The notes beneath the pieces are model-generated. The model was not told the origin of the DNA, did no database searches, and worked only from the letters and a program-made list of their open reading frames with translations. DNA of 64,000 bases from an uncultured Bacteroidales bacterium (lineage in GTDB: Bacteria > Bacteroidota > Bacteroidia > Bacteroidales > UBA4417): the NCBI GenBank assembly GCA_903879715.1, contig CAIRMR010000024.1, positions 1-64,000 on the forward strand. Direction: 5' to 3'. Positions 19,213 through 29,540 of this stretch are shown in pieces. Positions within the stretch are counted from its first letter, which is position 1. Each line of letters opens with the position of its first letter. A program made the position numbers and the translations under genes.

Positions 19213-21279
19213 CTATTTTTTAAAGAATCTTATCAACAATATTTCAGCCAGCAACAGTAATAATGTAAGCCAGATAAAATAATGCCAAAGTTGTGTTCCA
19301 CTATTGATTTGAGCTATCACTTCGTTTAATGGTTTCTGCCCGGTTTTTATAATGCTAAACGAAGTAAGATGCGATTTGTCCAAAATCGATTCCATTTCGC
19401 TTATGCTGTTGCACGACAGGTCACTCTCACCACGGTTATAGTTGAACGCGAGTGATGTGATTACATTTTTATCATTTACCAGTTCGAAATTTCCTGCCAT
19501 TGGAACCTGGTTTCCGACAAAAATATTCACCATATTTCCCGATGCGCTGATTTGTGGGATCATTTCAAAATCACCTGCCAGAGATTTGATTGTGTAAATC
19601 TTATCACCAACGGGGAAAGTGGTTCCAATGCGAATACCTTTGTTGTCGCCAATAAAATTGTACAGGTCATGCGAAGGATGACTAATTAATGCAATATTAT
19701 ATAAAACAGGTACAAACAAAGCCTGCTGCGGGAAATTACTGAAAGCAGGATCGAGTGGAACCGTAAACTGCAAAACCTGTCCCATCCCGCTGTTGGTAAG
19801 GGTAAGAAATTCTTGTCCGTTAAGCATTCCCATCAGGGGAACCGTAAGCATAGAGGATGTATAAACAATGGGGAAATGCTTGTGCACCTTAGGCAGGTCA
19901 GTATTTGAGGCAACTGTTTGCTTGCCCTGCTGTTTTTCGAATACATCGCGAAACAGGTAGCTCTCTTCACTAAGTCGGACTACTTTGGTACCTGTTGTGT
20001 CAACCTGCGAATACGATGGAGCTTTTAACGCAGATAAGAAACTGTTGTAGGTAGCCAAATCAGCATTCGGAGCTGGAAGTAAAAGGATAGTACCACCATT
20101 CGATACATACCGTTTTATTTCTTCAGCCAAACCCGTAGATATGACTGGAATCTCGTTGAGAATAATCAGGTCAGATTGTGATAGCTGGCTATAATCGAGT
20201 GATTTGTAATTCTTATTGGTTAGTCTCACGGATGAATCCTGAGCAAATAATGCATTCAGGAAACGGTTTTCACTTCCGCCATTTATAGCGAGTACATTTA
20301 TTGAAGCAAGTACATCGAACGAAAAATAGAATCTGTCGTCGTAAGTTACCGGGTAATCAGTAACCTGGAGTAATCCATGCTGCGAACCAGCCTGGTGAAT
20401 GGTAAATGGCAATTGAACTAAAGTTGACATTCCGGCTTCGATATCGATACTGGCAACTGATTTTTGCTGGTTATTGATAAGCAGTTTCAAAGGAATTTTT
20501 TCGAGATCATTTTCCGATTTGTTCCAAACCCTGGCAGAAAGTAAAGATGTTTTGCCAGGCTGCTGTGTAGGTTGTTCAAACCAGCAGGAATCGATATACA
20601 AATTGGCGAGAGCTACGGATTTAAGTGGAACCAGGTACGTGTTAACAGAAGAATCCTCCAGGAAATCAATGCTATTAAACGAAGATTTCTGAAAATCGGA
20701 AATAATATAGGAATTCCGGCGCGCCAAAGCTTCATTGGCAAGCATATCGTATTGACGGCGTATAATTTCAGAAAAAGAATGCACGGATGGCGATATTTTT
20801 ACGTCATCGAGCATAGTGATAAATTCATCGCGGGTTACCAGCCGCTGATGCCTGCCTTCGAAATCACAGGTAAGCAATTGGAATAAATCGGTTGATTTAT
20901 AAGCGGATACAATTTCGCGGGCTTTCAGTTTCGTTTCATCAAGCAGAGTGCCATTGGTTCCGGTGGCTTCCATACTGAACGAATTATCGACGAAAATACT
21001 GACCGCATTTCGCGAAGCTATCTTTGACTTGTTATCTGAAAAGGGAATATACGGTTGAGCGAAAGCCATTACCAACGCAGCAATAGCTAAGATTCGCATA
21101 GCCAATATAAGCAGGTGGCGGAGTTGTGACTGTTTCTTTGTTTGCTGCTTAAGTGCCTGCAAAAAGCGGACATTGGTGAAGTAAACCTTGCGGAACCGCC
21201 TGAAATTGAATAAGTGGATTATTACGGGTATAGCAATAGCCAGTAAACCAAAAAGATATAAAGGGTTGACAAATTGCAT
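19213..21279 (-). CDS. BatA (N-terminal double TM) and vWA-like domain membrane protein
   Basis: MQFVNPLYLFGLLAIAIPVIIHLFNFRRFRKVYFTNVRFLQALKQQTKKQSQLRHLLILAMRILAI is the BatA N-terminus; SIFVDNSFSMEA is vWA-like. Confidence 0.9.
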   Translation of the reverse strand: MQFVNPLYLFGLLAIAIPVIIHLFNFRRFRKVYFTNVRFLQALKQQTKKQSQLRHLLILAMRILAIAALVMAFAQPYIPFSDNKSKIASRNAVSIFVDNSFSMEATGTNGTLLDETKLKAREIVSAYKSTDLFQLLTCDFEGRHQRLVTRDEFITMLDDVKISPSVHSFSEIIRRQYDMLANEALARRNSYIISDFQKSSFNSIDFLEDSSVNTYLVPLKSVALANLYIDSCWFEQPTQQPGKTSLLSARVWNKSENDLEKIPLKLLINNQQKSVASIDIEAGMSTLVQLPFTIHQAGSQHGLLQVTDYPVTYDDRFYFSFDVLASINVLAINGGSENRFLNALFAQDSSVRLTNKNYKSLDYSQLSQSDLIILNEIPVISTGLAEEIKRYVSNGGTILLLPAPNADLATYNSFLSALKAPSYSQVDTTGTKVVRLSEESYLFRDVFEKQQGKQTVASNTDLPKVHKHFPIVYTSSMLTVPLMGMLNGQEFLTLTNSGMGQVLQFTVPLDPAFSNFPQQALFVPVLYNIALISHPSHDLYNFIGDNKGIRIGTTFPVGDKIYTIKSLAGDFEMIPQISASGNMVNIFVGNQVPMAGNFELVNDKNVITSLAFNYNRGESDLSCNSISEMESILDKSHLTSFSIIKTGQKPLNEVIAQINSGTQLWHYFIWLTLLLLLAEILLIRFFKK

Positions 21280-21618
21280 AGGAAAAGTAATACGCGCTTA
21301 TTTGCTTATATATTGTGCAAAAGTAAGGATTTTGGGGGAGAGAGCGTTTAATTCTAATCACATTAATAAACTGAAAGTCGGATAAACAGTTAAGCTGATT
21401 GCCTTGCTAATAAAATATTTAATCAATAATACAGTGGCATTAAGGGATTGTTTGCCTAAAAATAATATATAATATCAAGTAAATATGAATAGTAATGAAA
21501 TGGTTCTGTTTTAGGTAACAGCTTAGATTCTAAGTTCATGGAAAGACGAACAGTTCTGAACTATCGTATAACTTTATTCGAAGTAACGATAATCTTATCA
21601 AAATTCCTCATGATCAAT

Positions 21619-21849
21619 TTAGTAATATTGGTCATAATACGGTGTTTGGGAATCACCTGAAATAGGTTCTGCAGAATTTCCAATCTTTTTAGATTTTGGT
21701 TTTTCATTAAAGAATTTTTCTGTGGTCCAATCTGTAAAATAATCTGTAGATGGATCAACCCTATTTTTGTGGTTATCCTTTGCTTCAAATGGGTTGATAG
21801 AAGTTTGGTTAACGCCCTTTGCGCGTATGAATTTATTTTTTGTTTTCAT
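21619..21849 (-). CDS. Small hypothetical protein, possible highly diverged member of the adjacent CBM48-like array
   Basis: MKTKNKFIRAKGVNQTSINPFEAKDNHKNRVDPSTDYFTDWTTEKFF aligns loosely with the start and DW..EK motif of the ORF at 21965-22264. Confidence 0.4.
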   Translation of the reverse strand: MKTKNKFIRAKGVNQTSINPFEAKDNHKNRVDPSTDYFTDWTTEKFFNEKPKSKKIGNSAEPISGDSQTPYYDQYY

Positions 21850-21964
21850 TTGAATCTGATTTAACATTATTCAGGATATACTTGCTTAAGTTACAGTCAA
21901 ACTGGTGCTTAAAACTCTCGAAATATCAATGATAAATGGATTCTTGCGATCAGGAGAAACTAAA

Positions 21965-22264
21965 TTACACCGCAATATTGTTTAATTCCTCATAGAGTGT
22001 AGCCATAGAATTAGCATCCTGGTTATTGGTTTTGCTGAAATTGTCAATCTGCGATTGTAGTTTATATTCTTCACCCAAAGGGGAATCGGCAATTCCCTCA
22101 AACTTTTCGGTTTCCCCTTTTATTGAAGGTTGTTTTTCGGGATACCAGTCATAAGAATCGTTTATTGGAACAATTTCTTTGATTTGTTTTTCGCTTGGTT
22201 CCGGAAGGCGGGAAGCCCCCTCATAAATACCATCTTCATGTATAAATGTTTTACGAGTTCTCAT
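21965..22264 (-). CDS. Small protein, degenerate paralog of the adjacent CBM48/isoamylase-N protein
   Basis: MRTRKTFIHEDGIYEGASRLPEPSEKQIKEIVPINDSYDWYPEKQP...SPLGEEYKLQ aligns without gaps with GVYRVFFTLPES...GDFNDWHPDKHP...LPVGKDYQFR of 22355-22672. Confidence 0.65.
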   Translation of the reverse strand: MRTRKTFIHEDGIYEGASRLPEPSEKQIKEIVPINDSYDWYPEKQPSIKGETEKFEGIADSPLGEEYKLQSQIDNFSKTNNQDANSMATLYEELNNIAV

Positions 22265-22354
22265 ATTTTATTGATTTTTTAGATGATTTTTTATGTGCTT
22301 TTTGTGATGTTTTTATACGTATCTTTTATCTTTCAAGCTATCCTGGTATAAAGA

Positions 22355-22672
22355 TTAAGGCAGTTTGCACCGAATTACCGAATTGTAAACATCAGGAAAT
22401 AGAGTTGGTGCCAATTCATCAGCGTCCATATCGCTTTCCCATTTGTAGCTGTTAAGCAAATACCTGAACTGATAATCCTTGCCAACAGGCAGTTCAAGTG
22501 TAAATTTGAAATTCCCGCTTTTTGTCTTTTTCATGGGATGTTTATCGGGATGCCAGTCATTAAAATCGCCGACTATTGCAACTTTTTTAATGTGATCCTG
22601 CAAGGATTCCGGCAATGTGAAAAATACCCGGTATACTCCTTTTTGGGGGTATAAAGTTTTTTTTATACTCAT
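22355..22672 (-). CDS. Stand-alone glycogen-binding/isoamylase early-set (CBM48, AMPK-beta-like) domain protein
   Basis: MSIKKTLYPQKGVYRVFFTLPESLQDHIKKVAIVGDFNDWHPDKHPMKKTKSGNFKFTLELPVGKDYQFRYLLNSYKWESDMDADELAP; start chosen at the ATG preceded by a purine-rich GAGGAGG. Confidence 0.85.
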   Translation of the reverse strand: MSIKKTLYPQKGVYRVFFTLPESLQDHIKKVAIVGDFNDWHPDKHPMKKTKSGNFKFTLELPVGKDYQFRYLLNSYKWESDMDADELAPTLFPDVYNSVIRCKLP

Positions 22673-23128
22673 GTCAACCTCCTCTTTTCTAATAAAACAA
22701 TAAATTACTTGTTCTCCTGAAAACAACTGTGAAAATGAACTTCAGTTTATTGGATTCAATGGGAATGGATTTATTCACCCTCATTGATACTGTCATTAAA
22801 AAAGGAACGATACGAAAATTCACTCAATTGTTACTTCGTTCTGAGAGTGCAACTCCATCGACACCACTTTTTTATAGGGTGTCAAACATCAGATCAAAGG
22901 TGTGGGGATTCTCCCTGTCGAAAACTAATCGCTCTTGCCAGGCTATTTGCACCTGGTTCTTCTGAGTTTGAGCGCGTCAATTTTACAACCTTTTAATTTA
23001 GTTGTATTGTAATACAAAATTAGAATAATAGAAACTGATTTGCTTGAAAATCAGGATAATAAACATGTAGGAAATATTCTAATTATCTTGTAGGAAAATT
23101 CCTACAAAAGCAATTTTTGGGATATTTT

Positions 23129-23758
23129 TTATGAAAGATTATGGTCTTTAACAAACTGCACAAGTTGCGCCATATTTTTAAGATTAAGTTTCTTCATACA
23201 ACGGGTGCGATACGTGTAAATAGTTTTCACACTAAGGGTTAGCGATTTGGATATCTCCGTAAGCGTTTCGCCGGCAGCAAGCCTCATAAGAACAAAGTAT
23301 TCGCGGTCTGACAGCGCTTTCATCACATCGCCGGTTTCTTTCTTTTGTACTTCATTAACTAAAAGTTCCGCAACATTTTCGGTAATATATTGTTTGCCCG
23401 AAAGCATGCGGTTTATGGCACCAATCAGATCATCAGCTGCCCGCGACTTGGTGAGGTAACCCTTGGCACCTGCTTTTAATGCCCGCAAAGCCATTTGGTC
23501 TTCAGCATACATGCTTAATACCAGAATTGGTATTCCTGAATTATTCGACAATACATCGACTATAAAATCGAGACCTGATCGTCCGGGCATGTTGATATCA
23601 AGAATCACCATATCCCATTTCTCCGTATTCAGTTTTACCAGAGCTTCAGCACTGTTGCTTGCCTCACTGCATTCCGATTTATCAAAAGCGTTTGTGATAA
23701 TCATTTTAACTCCCTGGCGAAAAATGCTGTGGTCGTCGACAATAAGAAATTTATACAT
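23129..23758 (-). CDS. NarL/FixJ-type response regulator with LuxR HTH
   Basis: KFLIVDDHSIFRQGVKMII, VILDINMPGRSG, KAGAKGYLTK, C-terminal LSDREYFVLMRLAAGETLTEISKSLTLSVKTIYTYRTRCMKKLNLKN. Confidence 0.95.
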   Translation of the reverse strand: MYKFLIVDDHSIFRQGVKMIITNAFDKSECSEASNSAEALVKLNTEKWDMVILDINMPGRSGLDFIVDVLSNNSGIPILVLSMYAEDQMALRALKAGAKGYLTKSRAADDLIGAINRMLSGKQYITENVAELLVNEVQKKETGDVMKALSDREYFVLMRLAAGETLTEISKSLTLSVKTIYTYRTRCMKKLNLKNMAQLVQFVKDHNLS

Positions 23759-23794
23759 AATAATACCTGTTAATCAAGAACTTGTGTAGCTGAA

Positions 23795-25138
23795 TTAGTT
23801 TGAAATCGGGACTTTAAAATGTACTGTTGTCCCTTTTCCCTGGATTCCTTTAAATGTGATGCTCCCTTTCATTCCTGCTATCCTTTCCCTCATCCCTATT
23901 ATTCCAAATGATCTGTGATCGTTTATTTTTTCGTTGCTCACACCAATGCCATTATCTTTCAGGGTAATTGAAAATGAAGAAGGCGTTCCCGAAATTTTGA
24001 CAGTAACATAGGTTGCCTGGGAGTGATTGCGGATATTAGTTAAAGCTTCCTGTATTACACGATAAATGGCATAAGCAGATTCATTGTCTATTGAGAAATT
24101 ATCTTCTTGTATCCTGATATCACAGGTTATACCGGTTCGTTTCTGGAATTCGGAGAACAAGTGTTTAACTGCCGGAATCAGGCCCATATTGCCGGGTAAT
24201 ACCGGCCTGAGTTCCACAATGATCGAAGTTACAGCATTCATGCATTGTTCTACCAGACGCAAAAGAGAATCAACAGGATCATGTAATTTGGATTTCTGCG
24301 TTTCGGGTTTTTCTTTCCACGAAATCAGTTCGATTTTCATGGTCGAAAGCAATTGCGCAAGGTCATCATGAATAATCCTCGCTATGCTGAGCCGTTCATC
24401 TTCCCTGACTTTCTGAAGGTAAGCGTATAGTAGTTTATAATCATGCAATGACTTTTTTAACAGCTTTTGCGAAGATTTACGCTTGATTAATTCAGATAGT
24501 ATTGAAAGGTTTAAATTTTCAAGTTCCTGTGTACGGTCTTTAACTTCTTTTTGAAGTCTTTTTTCAGACTGAAACAATATTTCCTCAGCCTGCTTTTGTT
24601 CCGAGATATCAACAGCAGATAAAAGGCATTCACCATCATCCTCACTGGCTATGGCACTTAAGTGAACATAGGTTGTTTCTCTGCCTTTAACTGATAATTC
24701 AACTTCACAGGTTTCTTTTAAATTGCTTTCAAAAGCTTTAGACAGAAAGGATTTAAATTTTGGTCTTGTCTCCTCCGAAATATAATATCCGAATACTGTA
24801 TTTAACAATATTGAACGTTCATGACCGAGAAGATTAGCTCCACTGATGTTAAGCATAATAATTTCACCATTCCGGTCCAGCGTAAAGTATCCTGATGGTG
24901 CAAAATCATAAAGCTGAGTATATTTAGATGCGGCGCTTTCAGCAATTTGCTTTTTTGCATGTTCCAGTTCATCGTTCTGCATTTTAAGTTCTTCCTGGTA
25001 TACCTGCAGCTCGTGGATAAGTTTCAATGCATCAGCCTTTGAGAGGTGCGGGCCTGCTTCAAAAGACTTGTTTTTCAGCGAATCTTCAGCCTTTTGCCTT
25101 AGTGTTGGCTCATCATATCGCTTACTGTTTTTCTTCAT
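23795..25138 (-). CDS. PAS-domain sensor histidine kinase, HisKA_3/NarX-like
   Basis: PAS region YDFAPSGYFTLDRNGEIIMLN, DERLSIARIIHDDLAQLLSTMKIEL, YRVIQEALTNIRNHSQATYVTV, DNGIGV, FGIIGMRERIAGMKGSITF. Confidence 0.95.
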   Translation of the reverse strand: MKKNSKRYDEPTLRQKAEDSLKNKSFEAGPHLSKADALKLIHELQVYQEELKMQNDELEHAKKQIAESAASKYTQLYDFAPSGYFTLDRNGEIIMLNISGANLLGHERSILLNTVFGYYISEETRPKFKSFLSKAFESNLKETCEVELSVKGRETTYVHLSAIASEDDGECLLSAVDISEQKQAEEILFQSEKRLQKEVKDRTQELENLNLSILSELIKRKSSQKLLKKSLHDYKLLYAYLQKVREDERLSIARIIHDDLAQLLSTMKIELISWKEKPETQKSKLHDPVDSLLRLVEQCMNAVTSIIVELRPVLPGNMGLIPAVKHLFSEFQKRTGITCDIRIQEDNFSIDNESAYAIYRVIQEALTNIRNHSQATYVTVKISGTPSSFSITLKDNGIGVSNEKINDHRSFGIIGMRERIAGMKGSITFKGIQGKGTTVHFKVPISN

Positions 25139-25380
25139 AAATTACATATTTACCCGATTTGGCACTTTCCCGATTCTACACTGATAAATTTCAAGTAATA
25201 GGTACTTCTTTAAAGCATATAAATAGTGTTTTGGAAATCGACTCCTTATATCTTTAAATTGTAAGCTTGATAAAACAAGGTTAGTTCAATGCTATAGTTT
25301 TTGTTTCCGGGCATATTGTTTTGTTTTTTAACAGCCGGTTCTGCTTTTTGTTATTTGCAAATTGAAAAGTAATATCAATA

Positions 25381-25671
25381 TCAAAGTGGTGCTTTTAACC
25401 TTCCAACCCTTTGCATCAAAGAAAGCTTATGCTCTTCGTCCGTGCTGTTAGGGTCCTTCATTTCGCGAAACATTTTACATGGCAACTCTTCGCATTTGCC
25501 ACAACTCATAAATCCTTTTTCGTTCACCGAACAAGTAAACAAGGGGCATGTTTTATCAGGCATCATTTCTTTTGCCCAGAAAGTCTGCCCTTTAACGGCA
25601 ATACAACCATTACATTCCTTGCCGTAAAATTCGCATTCGTCGCAGATTAATCCACAAGTTGAGAGTATCAT
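25381..25671 (-). CDS. DUF3795-like Cys-rich protein; start 25671 favoured over 25692
   Basis: CGLICDECEFYGKECNGCIAVKGQTFW...CPLFTCSVNEKGFMSCGKCEELPCKMF. Confidence 0.85.
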   Translation of the reverse strand: MILSTCGLICDECEFYGKECNGCIAVKGQTFWAKEMMPDKTCPLFTCSVNEKGFMSCGKCEELPCKMFREMKDPNSTDEEHKLSLMQRVGRLKAPL

Positions 25672-25848
25672 GGTTAACGTATTTATATACAAATTTAGTT
25701 TCTTTCTTTACTTTATCATGAGTTGTTTGAATAAAATTATATAGTTTTCTGGATTTAAAAATAAAGCGGAGTAATGAATACAGCCATTTTGCCGCCTGAA
25801 AATTACAGATGCATCGCTGATACCATACTTCATGTTAAAGAATATCTG

Positions 25849-25856
25849 TATATTTG
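25849..25856 (+). promoter_or_regulatory. Putative Bacteroidota -7 element TATATTTG upstream of the thr leader
   Basis: Matches TAnnTTTG, ~23 nt before the leader ATG. Confidence 0.5.
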
Positions 25857-25878
25857 CAGATAGGAACTTTAAAATAAG

Positions 25879-25926
25879 ATGAATTACTCAGAAACCGAAT
25901 TTACTTTTAATACAACCCAACCCTGA
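25879..25926 (+). CDS. Putative Thr-rich leader peptide of the thr operon, MNYSETEFTFNTTQP*
   Basis: ATG AAT TAC TCA GAA ACC GAA TTT ACT TTT AAT ACA ACC CAA CCC TGA; 4 Thr of 15 residues, with tandem ACA ACC just before the hairpins. Confidence 0.65.
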   Translation: MNYSETEFTFNTTQP

Positions 25927-25958
25927 CTGGGTTGAGACGGAATGCTTTTAAAATGCGC

Positions 25959-25992
25959 GCCTTTCTCAACATCAGGGAAAGGCATTTTTTTT
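25959..25992 (+). terminator. Intrinsic terminator/attenuator upstream of thrA
   Basis: GCCTTTC-tcaacatcagg-GAAAGGC followed by A and T8; upstream CCCTGAcuggGTTGAG can pair with CTCAACaTCAGGG as an alternative structure. Confidence 0.75.
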
Positions 25993-26018
25993 GTCTGAAT
26001 CGAAAAACCTGAATTATT

Positions 26019-28475
26019 ATGCGAATATTAAAATTTGGCGGCTCATCCATTTCTACTCCGGAACGGATTAAAAATGTGATTGATATAGTAAAGCAGTATC
26101 ATTCTTCATATAATGATATTGCGCTGGTTGTATCAGCACAGGGAGGCGTAACTGATCAATTGGTGAAATTATGTGAGTCGATTCCCACAGATAAGGTAAG
26201 TTGCGAGTCAAACATACTTGAGATAGAGCAAAGACATCTTAATTCGATTAAGGAACTGCTGCCAATGGCTCAGCAACCTTCAGCAATGGCTGAAGTAATG
26301 GCAATTTGTAACGAATTAGCCGGAATCACCAAAGGCGCTTCGCTGGTAGGTGAATTAACTTTACGAACCCGCGACCTGATTTTAAGTTTTGGTGAACGAC
26401 TTTCGGCATTTGTAATAACCCACGCATTAAAATCTGAAATTAGTACAGCTAATTATACAGATGCCCGTAACCTGATCAAAACCGATGCGAATTTTGGATA
26501 CGCCAAAGTTGATTTTGAACATAGCAACCGGTTAATTCAGGAATACTTTGCGACAAATAAGGGATTGAATGTAGTAACCGGTTTTATCGGTAGCACATCC
26601 CAGGGACAAACTACAACTCTCGGACGCAGTGGATCGGATTATACAGCTTCTATTTTAGGCGCAGCTTTAAAAGCCGATGCAATCGAAATATGGACGGATG
26701 TTGACGGAGTAATGACTGCCGATCCTCGTTTTGTGAAGGAAGCGCAAAGCATCGAACAGTTATCCTATAATGAAGCGATGGAGATAACTCATTTCGGAGC
26801 TAAAGTTATCTTCCCCGCTACTATGCAGCCAGCCATGGCAAAAAAAATACCAATCCTGGTAAAAAACACCTTTAATCCATCGCATAAAGGCACCCTGATT
26901 TGCAGTGAATCAGGAAAGGGTACCGGTTTTATCAAAGGAATCTCATCCCTCCGTGATATTTGCCTTATTAATATCGAAGGTAGCGGAATGGTAGGAGTTG
27001 CCGGGGTTTCGGCACGTATGTTCAGGGTTTTGGCACAGCACCAGATCAGTGTTATCCTGATCAGCCAGGCTTCATCGGAACACTCTATATGTATTGGTTT
27101 GCTCCAGGAAGAGGCTGAACAGGCATGTCATTTATTGCGAAAAACTTTTTCCGAAGAACTGCATGTTGGTTTAATTTCCGATATTTATTATGAAGGAGAA
27201 CTGGCTGTTGTAGCAGTGGTCGGAGAAAATATGCGGAAAATGCCGGGTGTTTCGGCCCGCGTTTTTGGCCCCTTAGGCCGGAACGGGATTAATGTAAAAG
27301 CAATTTGCCAGGGAAGTTCTGAACTGAATATTTCAATCGTGATTGAGCAGAAAAATTTAAAAAAGACTTTGCGGGTTTTGCACCAATCCTTGTTTAACTA
27401 TGAACTGCTGCAGTTGAACCTTTATGTCATCGGTACCGGTGTAATTGGCAGTAAATTGCTCGAAATGATTGAAAATCAGAAGCAATCACTTGAAGAACAG
27501 AAAATACTTCTTAAAATCTGTGGCATCTGCAACAGCCGCAAAATGATTGTTGGTGAAGAAGATATAAAAAGTTCAGACTGGAAAGATTCACTGGAAAAAG
27601 ACGCTCAAAAATCAGATCTCCGTCAACTTACCGATAGTATCATATCTCAGAACCTGGAAAACAGTGTATTTATTGACGTTACAGCATCCGATGAGCCGGT
27701 AAAGCATTACAACGAACTGCTCTCGAACAACATTGCGATAGTAACTGCCAACAAGCGTGCTAATACGCAGAATATGATTCAGTATAACCTGTTACACGCT
27801 TCCGCAAAAAAACGAAATACTCCGTTTCATTACGAAACTAACGTAGGTGCCGGATTACCGGTAATCAACGTTCTCCAAAGCCTGATTAACAGTGGCGACC
27901 AGGTAAATAAAATAGAAGCCGTGCTTTCGGGAACAATGAACTACCTTTTATCAGAATACGATGGACAGAAACCTTTCAGCGAGCTCGTACAATTTGCAAA
28001 AGACAATAGTTATAGCGAACCCGATCCCCGCGACGATCTGAGCGGTATGGACGTGGCCCGTAAATGTCTGATCCTTGCCAGGGAATGCGGCTGGGCAATT
28101 GAAGAGTCGGATATTGAGGTTGAACCTTTGATGTCACCTGAGAGTGCAAAAGCGAAAGACATTCCTTCCTTTTTTGCTGAATTGAAAAATTATGACCAGC
28201 CTTTCCATCAGCGGTTTGAAGCAGCAAAAGCAAAAGGTAAACGCTTGCGCTACGTGGCAAAAATTGAAGGTGGCAAAGCCAAAGTTTCAGTGATGGAGGT
28301 TGACGATACGCACGCTTTTTACAGCTTACGCGGAACCGAAAACTGCATCAGCCTTACTACCAAATATTACCAGCAGTATCCTATGGTTATCAAAGGCCCG
28401 GGTGCAGGAGTTAATGTGACTTCGGCCGGAGTTTTGGCGGATATTGTACGAATTGCGGAAGGACTGAAACGTTAA
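26019..28475 (+). CDS. thrA: Bifunctional aspartate kinase / homoserine dehydrogenase
   Basis: MRILKFGGSSISTPERI, LGRSGSDYTASILGAALKADAIEIWTDVDGV, ACT region, C-terminal HSD ANKRANT...ETNVGAGLPVIN...GTMNYLLSEY...DPRDDLSGMDVARK. Confidence 0.98.
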   Translation: MRILKFGGSSISTPERIKNVIDIVKQYHSSYNDIALVVSAQGGVTDQLVKLCESIPTDKVSCESNILEIEQRHLNSIKELLPMAQQPSAMAEVMAICNELAGITKGASLVGELTLRTRDLILSFGERLSAFVITHALKSEISTANYTDARNLIKTDANFGYAKVDFEHSNRLIQEYFATNKGLNVVTGFIGSTSQGQTTTLGRSGSDYTASILGAALKADAIEIWTDVDGVMTADPRFVKEAQSIEQLSYNEAMEITHFGAKVIFPATMQPAMAKKIPILVKNTFNPSHKGTLICSESGKGTGFIKGISSLRDICLINIEGSGMVGVAGVSARMFRVLAQHQISVILISQASSEHSICIGLLQEEAEQACHLLRKTFSEELHVGLISDIYYEGELAVVAVVGENMRKMPGVSARVFGPLGRNGINVKAICQGSSELNISIVIEQKNLKKTLRVLHQSLFNYELLQLNLYVIGTGVIGSKLLEMIENQKQSLEEQKILLKICGICNSRKMIVGEEDIKSSDWKDSLEKDAQKSDLRQLTDSIISQNLENSVFIDVTASDEPVKHYNELLSNNIAIVTANKRANTQNMIQYNLLHASAKKRNTPFHYETNVGAGLPVINVLQSLINSGDQVNKIEAVLSGTMNYLLSEYDGQKPFSELVQFAKDNSYSEPDPRDDLSGMDVARKCLILARECGWAIEESDIEVEPLMSPESAKAKDIPSFFAELKNYDQPFHQRFEAAKAKGKRLRYVAKIEGGKAKVSVMEVDDTHAFYSLRGTENCISLTTKYYQQYPMVIKGPGAGVNVTSAGVLADIVRIAEGLKR

Positions 28476-28586
28476 ATGTCGGATGTCGGATGTTGGATGG
28501 CGGATGTTGGATATCGGATACTTACTCTATAGTCCTTATACCCACTCTAACCCTTCCCAAAAATCATTAAAACACTACTTTTTGTT

Positions 28587-29540
28587 ATGACCAAATACAA
28601 ATCAGTAACAGCTTTTGCCCCTGCAAGTGTAGCCAATGTGGGTTGCGGTTTCGATATAATGGGCTTTGCCGTGCAGGGCATTGGAGATATTGTTACCGTC
28701 TCTTTGCAACCCGGTTCCGATAATTCAAAAATAACTTTAACCGGTACATACGGTCATCTTACTCCAACCGAAAGAAGTAAAAATACGGCTGGTGTGGCCA
28801 TCAATGCTTATCTGCAGGCAATCGGTGAAACTGATATAGGCTTAAGTATAACTCTTCAGAAAAACATGCCATTAGGAAGCGGTATGGGAAGCAGCGCGGC
28901 GAGTTCAGCTGCGGCGGTATTTGCGGTTAATCATTTATTAGGCAATCCCCTAAGCACTCATGAATTAATTCCTTTCACCATGGAGGGCGAACGCATTGCC
29001 TGCGGATCGGCTCATGCCGATAATGTGGCTCCTGCCTTGCTGGGTGGTTTTGTACTCATACGCAGTTATGATCCACTGGATATCATATCGGTGAAAGGGC
29101 CGGATGATTTGTTTGCGGCCGTTGTTCATCCTCATATCGAACTAAATACTTCAGATTCAAGACGGGTATTAAATAAAGAAGTTTCTGTTGCTGATGCAAT
29201 TATACAAAGCGCAAATACTGCCGGATTTATGGTTGCGTTGATCAAGAGCGATTATGAATTGATGAAACGTTCAATGTCCGATCTCTTAGCCGAACCCAGG
29301 CGAACACAACTTATTCCCGGCTATGACGCGATAAAAAATGCCGCTATGGAAGCAGGTGCAATTGGTTGCGGAATTGCAGGTTCGGGGCCTTCGATATTTG
29401 CACTCTGTAAAGGAGAAACTACAGCAAAGCAGGTTGCAAAAATCATCCGGGATGGTTTCACAAACATTGGGCTTATCAACGAAGGCTATGTTTCACAATT
29501 AAATGCACCGGGAACTGTAATAATTGATTCGGTAGAATAG
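28587..29540 (+). CDS. thrB: Homoserine kinase
   Basis: GHMP kinase; MPLGSGMGSSAASSAAAV, GIAGSGPSIFALC. Confidence 0.96.
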   Translation: MTKYKSVTAFAPASVANVGCGFDIMGFAVQGIGDIVTVSLQPGSDNSKITLTGTYGHLTPTERSKNTAGVAINAYLQAIGETDIGLSITLQKNMPLGSGMGSSAASSAAAVFAVNHLLGNPLSTHELIPFTMEGERIACGSAHADNVAPALLGGFVLIRSYDPLDIISVKGPDDLFAAVVHPHIELNTSDSRRVLNKEVSVADAIIQSANTAGFMVALIKSDYELMKRSMSDLLAEPRRTQLIPGYDAIKNAAMEAGAIGCGIAGSGPSIFALCKGETTAKQVAKIIRDGFTNIGLINEGYVSQLNAPGTVIIDSVE

